A model generated the notes under the pieces. It was not told where the DNA came from. It worked only from the letters and a program-made list of their open reading frames with translations, and made no database searches. This document shows, one piece after another, positions 1-5,850 of a stretch of DNA of 23,000 nucleotides. How positions within the stretch are numbered: the first letter of the stretch is position 1; each line of letters starts with the position of its first letter. The DNA comes from JAFGJU01 sp964570935 (GTDB taxonomy: Bacteria; Eisenbacteria; RBG-16-71-46; JAFGJU01), in contig CAZMZP010000055.1 in assembly GCA_964570935.1 (NCBI GenBank), forward strand, positions 1-23,000. The letters are read 5' to 3'. The position numbers and the translations under genes were made by a program.

Positions 1-2
1 GC

Positions 3-401
3 GAGGGCCGTGTCCCCGGTCTCATCGCTTATCACGACAAACAACCGGTCGGCTGGGTGGCCGTCGCACCCAGGGAGGAGTTCCCGCGTCTCGCGACCTC
101 GAGGGTCCTCAAGCCGGTGGACGACTCGTCTGTCTGGTCGGTAGTGTGCTTCTTCGTGGCCAGGCCGCACCGGGGCAAAGGCGCGGGCAAGCACCTGCTG
201 CGCGCGGCAGTCGAGCACGTGAGGAAACACGGCGGGAAGATCGTGGAAGGTTACGCGGTGGACCCTACCGCCGGCCGCACACCCGACATATTCGCCTACC
301 AGGGTCCGGCGGCGCTGTTCCGCAGCGTCGGGTTCAGAGAGGTCGCGCGCCGGTCCACGACACGGCCGATAGTGCGCTACCGGATTCGACGAGGCGCCTG
401 A
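3..401 (+). CDS. GNAT-family N-acetyltransferase, 3' part only
   Basis: This is the C-terminal part of a GCN5-related acetyltransferase, which moves the acetyl group of acetyl-CoA onto an amine of an unknown substrate. The reading frame is already open at the first complete codon (position 3), so the true start lies upstream of the window. Visible GNAT features are a beta strand reading PVGWVAVAPREEF, a hydrophobic strand (VWSVVCFFV), and the acetyl-CoA pyrophosphate loop RPHRGKGAGKHLL. Near the end is a GPAALFRSVGFREV segment typical of the last GNAT helix and strand. The stop TGA falls inside the first TGATTC of a short tandem repeat. Family assignment is firm; the substrate cannot be inferred. 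Confidence 0.85.
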   Translation, partial: EGRVPGLIAYHDKQPVGWVAVAPREEFPRLATSRVLKPVDDSSVWSVVCFFVARPHRGKGAGKHLLRAAVEHVRKHGGKIVEGYAVDPTAGRTPDIFAYQGPAALFRSVGFREVARRSTTRPIVRYRIRRGA

Positions 402-482
402 TTCCGCGCGGCGGTTCCGGCCTGCGGCCGACTGATTCACCGGCCACGCGCGCCACGGCTTCGGCCTGGGGCCGACTGATTC
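399..482. repeat. imperfect tandem repeat in the GNAT-ABC intergenic gap
   Basis: The motif GGCCTGCGGCCGACTGATTC at 419-438 recurs at 463-482 with one mismatch (GGCCTGGGGCCGACTGATTC), 44 bases apart. Each unit starts with TGATTC (399, 433, 477) and ends with GGCCGAC. The first TGATTC contains the stop codon of the upstream gene. The repeat fills most of the gap before the ABC transporter gene. Confidence 0.6.
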
Positions 483-512
483 GCGACCCCGGCCGCGAGG
501 AGAGACCATTAC

Positions 513-1277
513 ATGATCCAGCTCACGAACGTCAGCAAGTCCTACAACAAGGGCGCGGTCCAGGCCGTTAAGAACCTGACCCTGACAGTCGAGCCAGGGA
601 AGCTGTTCGGCTTCCTTGGGCCGAACGGCGCCGGGAAGACCACTACCATAAAGATGATAGTGGGGTTGCTGCACCCGGACTCCGGCGGGATCTCGGTGTG
701 CGGCAGGGACGCGCTCGAGGACCCGCTGGCCGTGAAGCGGCTCATCGGCTTTGTGCCCGATTCGCCTCAGCTTTACAACCGCCTGTCCGGTATGGCCTAT
801 CTCAGGTTCATCGCGGACGTTTTCCGCATGCCGGTCGCGGCGCGCGAGCGTGTGATTCCGCCGCTCTTGAAACAGTTCGGGCTGGAGGACGCCGTCGGTT
901 CTGCCGTGGCCTCTTACTCCCACGGAATGAGGCAGAAGCTGGCGGTCATCGCGGCCCTAATCCACGAACCGGACGTGCTCATAATGGACGAACCCATCTC
1001 GGGTCTGGACCCCCTGTCGGCGTTCCAGCTGAAAGAGATCATGCGAGGCTACTGCGCGCGGGGTAAGACCGTGTTCTTCTCCACCCACGTGATGGAAGTC
1101 GCGGAGCGAATCTGTGACGTGGTGGGCATCATCAGCAAGGGCGAGCTCGTCGCATGCGCTCCGTTTTCTGACTTGAAGAAACAGCTTGGCGAGCAGGACG
1201 CGACCCTGGAACAGATCTTCCTGGAGCTCACTCATGCGGAACAGGTTTTTGGCCCTGATACTGACGACCGTCCGTAG
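513..1277 (+). CDS. ABC transporter ATP-binding protein
   Basis: This is the cytoplasmic ATPase that powers the membrane partner encoded immediately downstream. The 254 residues form a single nucleotide-binding domain. Walker A is GPNGAGKTT at 36-44 and the Q-loop glutamine is near 86. A degenerate signature, YSHGMRQK (135-142), replaces LSGGQ. Walker B and the catalytic glutamate are in DVLIMDEP (154-161), followed by the D-loop SGLDP and the switch histidine in STHVME (H192). The YSHGM-type signature is common in ABC-2 exporters and Ecs/bacitracin-type ATPases, so export or a membrane-homeostasis role fits better than nutrient import. The ATG follows a GAGGAGAG ribosome binding site. The 3' end overlaps the permease start by 44 bases. 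The substrate is unknown. Confidence 0.93.
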   Translation: MIQLTNVSKSYNKGAVQAVKNLTLTVEPGKLFGFLGPNGAGKTTTIKMIVGLLHPDSGGISVCGRDALEDPLAVKRLIGFVPDSPQLYNRLSGMAYLRFIADVFRMPVAARERVIPPLLKQFGLEDAVGSAVASYSHGMRQKLAVIAALIHEPDVLIMDEPISGLDPLSAFQLKEIMRGYCARGKTVFFSTHVMEVAERICDVVGIISKGELVACAPFSDLKKQLGEQDATLEQIFLELTHAEQVFGPDTDDRP

Positions 1278-2916
1278 CTCGACCCCGTTCTCGCGTCTCG
1301 CGATGTCGGGTCCGGGCGGCAAGGGCCGGGCGTGGATGGTCCCGCTGGGCATCGCGGGCCTGTGCGTGCTGGGTCTGTCCTTCGTCGCAATGCTCGTCGG
1401 CCTGTACGCGGGCGTTTTAGAGCTCGGGATAATGACGGAGACCCCGGAGCTGGTGTTCTTCGTCGCCACGCTGTTCTCCTGGCTCGTCCTGGTGTTTCTG
1501 GGCATAGCCGTTGTGATGTCCGTGTTCTATTTCTCGTCCGACATCCCCGGCTTGATCCCGCTGCCGATCCCGGCGAGGGAAGTCATCGGCGCGAAGTTCG
1601 TCGTGCTGCTTCTGTACAGCTATATCTTCTGCGCCGTGAGCTTTCTGCCGGCGCTGGTCGTCTACTCAGTCAGGCTGGGCCCCTCCGCGTACGTGACTCT
1701 GTCCGGCCTCTTCAACTTCTTCCTCCTGCCGGTGATTCCTGCGGCAGTCGCAGTGATGTTCGTGTTCGTGCTCAATAGGGCGATCAGCTTCTCGCGATAC
1801 CGGACACTCCTCGAGGTCCTGGGCAATTCCGTCTTCCTGGTAGTGCTGGTTGGGTTTCAGCTCGTTCTCCCGCGGGTGGTCGTGGGCAGTGACCCGCGGA
1901 AGATGGCCGAGTTGCTTCTGGAGAAGGGGACAGTGTTCGCTCTTCTGGGAAAGCTGATGCCGCCCGCGAAGCTGATAGCCGCCAGCATCGCCGGCAGCAG
2001 CGTGCCCGGCCTGCATCTTCTCGGGGTGCTTGTGGTGGCCGGCGCCGTCTGTCTTGGGATGATAGTGCTGGGCGAGCGCATCTTCTACAAGGGCTTCACT
2101 ATCCAATCGCAGGTCGCGGACGTGCCGCGGCGTACCGCAGGGGGCGTCTCACAGCTGATGGAGCGCTCTGGCATTCTCCGCCTGAGGCCGGGAATCCTCG
2201 CGCTCGTCTCCCGGGAGTGGGCGATACTGCGCTCCAACTCGACGTTCCTGTTTCAGTCCTTCAGCGAAGTCGTGCTGTTTCCGATGCTGCTGGTCGTCTT
2301 CCGGCTGTCCGCGGAAAGCCCTCTCGACGCTCTGCCTGCTTCTCTTTTCGAGAGTCACTTCTGGAGTCTGTGCTGCGGCGGCGTTGCGGTGATGCTCTGC
2401 GGGATATCCTCCATCTATCCCTCCAGCGTGTCTAGAGAGGGCGGCCTGTTCGGGCTCTCGCTGACCCTGCCCGTCAGGGGCGGGACGCAGGCAGTCGCGA
2501 AGCTGCTGTTCGGGCTTCAGTTCACGCTCAGCGCGTACTTCCTGGACCTGGTCCTGCTCATGGCGATATTCCGCATGAGCCCCTGGGCGCTCCTGTACGT
2601 TGTTCCCATGGGCCTGGCCGCGCTGGTGTTCTTCGGAAGCGCGGGCGTCCTGGTGGACGTCCACCGGCCCCTCCTCAACTGGACGCATCCTCAGCAGGCG
2701 ATGAAGTCCAACATGAATGTCCTCATCGTCATGGGTGTGGACTTCCTGACGATCGCGGTGATTGTGCTTGTCGCGGTGGGGCTGATGATGGCAGGATTGG
2801 CCCCGTGGGAAATCGGGGTCTTGATTGCGGGGATTTTCGGGATTCTGGATTTCTTTATTCTGCGGTCCCTCGTGAGGACGGCGGACAGAAGGTACAGCTT
2901 CGGGTTTGAAGTGTAG
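1234..2916 (+). CDS. ABC-2 type exporter permease, 560 residues
   Basis: This is the integral membrane subunit paired with the ATPase just upstream. The protein is almost entirely hydrophobic helices with short loops. It looks like two ABC-2-like halves, split by a cytoplasmic stretch around residues 290-330. It carries a segment SSDIPGLIPLPIPAREVIGAK-like at about 101-121, which I recall from the large 'putative ABC exporter' permeases (PF16949-type). I chose the ATG at 1234 because it gives a normal basic N-terminus (MRNRFLALIL). An ATG at 1186 in the same frame lies deeper inside the ATPase gene and would add 16 polar residues. The overlap with the ATPase suggests translational coupling. 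The substrate is not predictable. Confidence 0.85.
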   Translation: MRNRFLALILTTVRSSTPFSRLAMSGPGGKGRAWMVPLGIAGLCVLGLSFVAMLVGLYAGVLELGIMTETPELVFFVATLFSWLVLVFLGIAVVMSVFYFSSDIPGLIPLPIPAREVIGAKFVVLLLYSYIFCAVSFLPALVVYSVRLGPSAYVTLSGLFNFFLLPVIPAAVAVMFVFVLNRAISFSRYRTLLEVLGNSVFLVVLVGFQLVLPRVVVGSDPRKMAELLLEKGTVFALLGKLMPPAKLIAASIAGSSVPGLHLLGVLVVAGAVCLGMIVLGERIFYKGFTIQSQVADVPRRTAGGVSQLMERSGILRLRPGILALVSREWAILRSNSTFLFQSFSEVVLFPMLLVVFRLSAESPLDALPASLFESHFWSLCCGGVAVMLCGISSIYPSSVSREGGLFGLSLTLPVRGGTQAVAKLLFGLQFTLSAYFLDLVLLMAIFRMSPWALLYVVPMGLAALVFFGSAGVLVDVHRPLLNWTHPQQAMKSNMNVLIVMGVDFLTIAVIVLVAVGLMMAGLAPWEIGVLIAGIFGILDFFILRSLVRTADRRYSFGFEV

Positions 2917-2961
2917 GATACAGCCGCGGCGGGGTGAGGTACGCGGCCCGGACGAACGCGG

Positions 2962-3001
2962 GTGAGAAGAACGGGCGACCCCGTGTCTTCGAGGTCGCCC
3001 G
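2962..3001 (-). terminator. stem-loop between convergent genes, likely terminator of the minus-strand operon
   Basis: CGGGCGACC (2972-2980) pairs with GGTCGCCCG (2993-3001), a perfect 9-bp stem with a 12-base loop. Read on the minus strand the stem is followed by TTCTTCTC, a modest T-rich tail, 28 bases after the DUF4097 stop codon. On the plus strand the tail has few T residues, so it is weaker as a terminator for the ABC permease gene. Confidence 0.6.
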
Positions 3002-3029
3002 CCGTCAAGTTCGCGTTAGTCGTTCCCGC

Positions 3030-4004
3030 CTAGTCGCTCTTCCTCAACTCTATCGGGCCGCTGAACGTGCTGATTGTAAGGTCCGCCCCGCCGCCGTTCG
3101 CCGTACCGCGCATGGCGCTGTATGTCATAGTGCGGTGTCTGGCCTTGCCGGATGTCTCCGAAGCAATCTTGAAGTCGGACTCGATGTGACCGCTGAAGCT
3201 CTCACACTCGAAGTCGAACGCCGCGTCTGCCGGGAGAGTGACCGAGATCGGCCCGCTGTGGGTCTCGAATGTATAGCGGCCGCCAGGACTGACGCCGCCG
3301 ACGAACTCGAGTTCTCCGCTGTGGACGCTGATGCTGACCGACTTCGAGCCTGCCATCTTCGTGGCAGTGATGTCGCCAGAGACAGTTTCCGCTTTCACTG
3401 ACCCGGTCAGGCAGCAGAGCGAGATGCTGCCTGAAACGGTGCCGGCCTCGACGTCACCTGTGATGTCCTTGAGGTCGATGCTACCGCTGACGGTGGTGAA
3501 CACGCCGCCGTTCTTCATGTTCTGAGCGTTGACGTCGCCGCTCACGGAAGTGAGCTTTGCCAGCCCGGCCAAGCCGTTAGCGTGCACGCTACCGCTGATA
3601 GTGTTGGCGGTCACGCTCGCCTTCATGGGCACCGTGAGGGTGTAGTCAACTGATACGTTGAACTTCTTGAGCACGATGCGGCCCTCGGGATACTTGGTCT
3701 CGATCTTGAGACGCCCGTCTTCGCGGCGAACCTCGATCCTGACCTTGTCGGCGTTCGCCTTCGCCTTCTCGGTGGTGCCTGCAGTGGAGCGCTTCATCGC
3801 GTCGATCTTGACCTCGTTACGGTTCCAGGTCTGAATGCGTACGTCTCCGGATATGTTGCCGAGGTAGACCTTGCCGTCCGCGGTCAGCGGCTCCACTCTT
3901 GAGTACCCCTCCTCGTATTCGACGTCGCGCGCGGCGACGGCCGGCGCGTAAGATAGAATGACGGCGACGAGCGCCAATATGCAGGCGATTGCGACGTGTC
4001 TCAT
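3030..4004 (-). CDS. secreted DUF4097-family beta-repeat ('putative adhesin') protein
   Basis: This 324-residue exported protein has a Sec signal peptide (MRHVAIACILALVAVILSYAPAVAA) and a body built of short beta strands. The motif [ST]-G-x-[VIL] occurs at least twelve times (near residues 52, 137, 155, 173, 182, 191, 200, 209, 229, 250, 271 and 315), the signature of the DUF4097 right-handed beta-helix-like family. Its biochemical role is unknown. I chose the ATG at 4004 because AAAGGAGGAGC lies just upstream on the minus strand and the signal peptide begins there; an in-frame ATG at 4058 would add 18 polar residues. It is the last gene of the sigma/anti-sigma operon. DUF4097 proteins are often found with such regulators, so an envelope-stress role is inferred. 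Confidence 0.85.
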   Translation of the reverse strand: MRHVAIACILALVAVILSYAPAVAARDVEYEEGYSRVEPLTADGKVYLGNISGDVRIQTWNRNEVKIDAMKRSTAGTTEKAKANADKVRIEVRREDGRLKIETKYPEGRIVLKKFNVSVDYTLTVPMKASVTANTISGSVHANGLAGLAKLTSVSGDVNAQNMKNGGVFTTVSGSIDLKDITGDVEAGTVSGSISLCCLTGSVKAETVSGDITATKMAGSKSVSISVHSGELEFVGGVSPGGRYTFETHSGPISVTLPADAAFDFECESFSGHIESDFKIASETSGKARHRTMTYSAMRGTANGGGADLTISTFSGPIELRKSD

Positions 4005-4070
4005 GATGCTCCTCCTTTTGTCCGTTCGTTTCGAAAGTGTGTGGTCTTGTTCAGTCATCTCTGCGCAGCT

Positions 4071-4787
4071 CTACAAGCCCACGGCCGGCGAGTCATCCCG
4101 TCCGGACGCTCTCCGCACGGAGATGAACCCCGTCATGAGCTGGACTTTCTCCTTGTATGAAGACAGCAGGGCGTACTGCGCCTCCAGGTCGCTCGGGTTA
4201 CGGCGCACTGCCCGTTGGCAGTCTTCGATTGAGGCGTCCACGAGAGCCAGATTCGTCTCGAACACCCTGGTGACCTCGGGGTCCAAGCTGCCTCTCTGGG
4301 CCGACAGCGCCTCGTTGAGCGCAATGACGGCCTGTTCGTAGTGTTCCTCGGCCTCGTCCAGCTTTGTGAGAGTCAAGCTGTCTAGCGCAGCCTTCTCGGC
4401 CGACGTAGCGGTCTGCCACGGCTGGAGGTAAAGGATTCCCAGTGAAACAACCAGAATCACGGCCGCGGCAGCCGCCAACGCCGGAACGAAACTGGGCCGA
4501 GGGAATGCGGGCCTGAAGACCGAAGTGCGCGCCCTCGCGGCGCGGGAAGCAGCGGTCTCACGCGCCTTTGCGTCCCGGAGGCCCGCCCTGATGTTGAGCC
4601 AGACGCGGTCGGGCGGCGTCAGTCGTTCGAGCCCCCTCGCCTCGCGCGCCATCGCCTGAAAGTCATGGAGCAGCCGGCGGCACTCTGCGCACTTGTCCGT
4701 GTGCCGGTGCAGCTGGTCCAGGCGCTCTGGAGCGAGCGTACCGTCAACGTACTCGCTGATGTATCTTCTAGCGCGGCCGCATCTCAT
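4071..4787 (-). CDS. zinc-finger anti-sigma factor, single-pass membrane protein
   Basis: This protein probably binds and inhibits the ECF sigma factor encoded just upstream. The N-terminal cytoplasmic domain has the anti-sigma zinc-binding motif H29-x3-C33-x2-C36. An Arg/Ala-rich linker follows, then one transmembrane helix at about residues 101-121. The extracytoplasmic part (130-238) is predicted helical, with a TPR-like look in the stretch containing KLDEAEEHYEQAVIALNEAL. The start codon overlaps the sigma stop as ATGA, which is classic translational coupling, and GAGGAG lies 8 bases upstream. The stimulus sensed by the C-terminal domain is unknown. Confidence is high for an anti-sigma factor and low for the signal. 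Confidence 0.88.
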   Translation of the reverse strand: MRCGRARRYISEYVDGTLAPERLDQLHRHTDKCAECRRLLHDFQAMAREARGLERLTPPDRVWLNIRAGLRDAKARETAASRAARARTSVFRPAFPRPSFVPALAAAAAVILVVSLGILYLQPWQTATSAEKAALDSLTLTKLDEAEEHYEQAVIALNEALSAQRGSLDPEVTRVFETNLALVDASIEDCQRAVRRNPSDLEAQYALLSSYKEKVQLMTGFISVRRASGRDDSPAVGL

Positions 4788-5530
4788 GATCGCGTCTCCT
4801 CGTCTTCCGAAGGCGGTACTGGTACTGTTCCGGGAACCGGGAGCCGCTCAGTCAGGCGCTGTCTGAGCTTCATCCTGGCCTTGAACAGGTTCGACTTGGA
4901 CGTCCCGACCGTGCACCCGAGCATGTCCGCTATCTCTTCGTGTTTGAAACCCTCGACGTCGTGCAACAGGAAAACGGTCTTCAACTTTGGCGGCAGAACG
5001 TTTATCGCCTGCTCGATCGGCCTGCGCGCGTCAACCGCTGCACACGCGTCTCCGGGTGCCGCAAGCGAACCTTCGACGTCCTGGATGGGAACAGTGGCAT
5101 GTACGCGGACCTTGCCGGCTCTGACGTGGGCGAGACTAGTGTTTACGGCCACGCGAAACAGCCAGCCCGGGAACCTGGCGGCCTCCCTCACGTCGCGAAT
5201 GTGAGTGAAGGCCGTGATGAATACGTCCTGGAGCACGTCCTCGGCTGCAGCGGGACTGCCCGTGTACCGCCGGGCCAGGTTGAAGATGGGCGTCTTGAAA
5301 CGATGATAGAGCGCCTCGAGAGCCCTCTCATCACCGTCCGTGGCCTTTTCGACGAGGCATGCCAGTTCAAGATAATCAAGCGGCTGGGTCATAATGCTGA
5401 TCAGCTCCTCGGCACGACGAGCCTGATTATCGCTCATCAGGACGTTCGTTGCCAGCCTCGTGGCATTCTGAAGCCCGGAAAGAGAACCCACTATCATCAA
5501 TATGACTACGGTCTCGATCACCGTCAGCAT
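4784..5530 (-). CDS. ECF-type RNA polymerase sigma-70 factor
   Basis: This alternative sigma factor directs RNA polymerase to stress-type promoters. Region sigma-2 spans about residues 65-140 and includes EDVLQDVFITAF and FPGWLFRVAVN. Sigma-4 spans about 172-230 with the helix-turn-helix HEEIADMLGCTVGTSKSNLF. The family usually starts close to sigma-2, which would suggest ATG 5392 (MTQPLDYLEL). However, the best ribosome binding site (AGGAGGA at 5544-5538) precedes ATG 5530. That start adds 46 residues, beginning with a hydrophobic stretch (VIETVVILMIVG). I report the longer form and regard the start as open. It is followed by its anti-sigma factor with an ATGA overlap. Confidence 0.88.
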   Translation of the reverse strand: MLTVIETVVILMIVGSLSGLQNATRLATNVLMSDNQARRAEELISIMTQPLDYLELACLVEKATDGDERALEALYHRFKTPIFNLARRYTGSPAAAEDVLQDVFITAFTHIRDVREAARFPGWLFRVAVNTSLAHVRAGKVRVHATVPIQDVEGSLAAPGDACAAVDARRPIEQAINVLPPKLKTVFLLHDVEGFKHEEIADMLGCTVGTSKSNLFKARMKLRQRLTERLPVPGTVPVPPSEDEETRS

Positions 5531-5550
5531 GAATTTGTCCTCCTGCTCTT

Positions 5551-5578
5551 ATGATGCCGGCCGGCCGGAGAAGGTTGC
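5551..5578 (-). promoter_or_regulatory. possible ECF-type promoter of the sigma operon
   Basis: On the minus strand GCAACC (5578-5573) is followed after 16 bases by CATCAT (5556-5551). This loosely resembles AAC-containing -35 and CGTC-like -10 elements of ECF promoters, which would fit autoregulation. The leader would be only about 14 bases, with the ribosome binding site right at the transcript start, so this is tentative. Confidence 0.25.
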
Positions 5579-5789
5579 CCCGGACGAGCAAGAAAACGAG
5601 GTCCTGGAGGCGGGCGGGCTCCGACGAAGCCGGGCCGGCGGCCGCCAGCCAGCCCCGGGCGCCGCCCCATCCCGGTCCGGGGTCGACCGGCCAGCCACCC
5701 CAGTCCCGCGCGGGGTCGAGCAGCGAGGCACCCCGGCGCCCCGTCTGGAGGGCCGTAATCGTCTGATAAATAGTTTGTTACAGATTCTC

Positions 5790-5818
5790 TTCCCGCGGTG
5801 GAGGGCCCGGGCTATAAT
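5790..5818 (+). promoter_or_regulatory. sigma-70-type promoter of the octaheme cytochrome gene
   Basis: A perfect -10 box TATAAT lies at 5813-5818. At 17-base spacing the -35 position reads TTCCCG, a poor match. Transcription would begin near 5825, so the in-frame ATG at 5821 would not be transcribed and the ATG at 5851 becomes the start. Confidence 0.55.
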
Positions 5819-5850
5819 CGATGGTCAAGTATGAATGGGGAGGAGGACAC

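Larger units (their letters stand above)
5531..5850. other. GC-rich intergenic gap between divergent genes
   Basis: This 320-base gap separates the minus-strand sigma operon from the plus-strand cytochrome gene. It holds the possible ECF promoter near 5551-5578, a CCGGCCGGCCGG tract near 5557-5568 and a Pro/Arg/Gly-coding-like GC-rich stretch at about 5580-5755. That stretch is open in several frames but has no convincing start or ribosome binding site. From 5756 the composition becomes A/T-richer, ending in the cytochrome promoter. I see no RNA gene or gene remnant in it. Confidence 0.6.

Noticed and set aside
5775..5818. TTGTTA at 5775-5780 as the -35 box for TATAAT at 5813-5818
   Set aside because: The spacing of 32 bases is far too long for a sigma-70 promoter.
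5502..5834. Open frames across the GC-rich gap upstream of the cytochrome gene
   Set aside because: The predicted products are Pro/Arg/Gly/Ala-rich, overlap in several frames, and have no ribosome binding site. They would also overlap both the sigma start and the cytochrome promoter.
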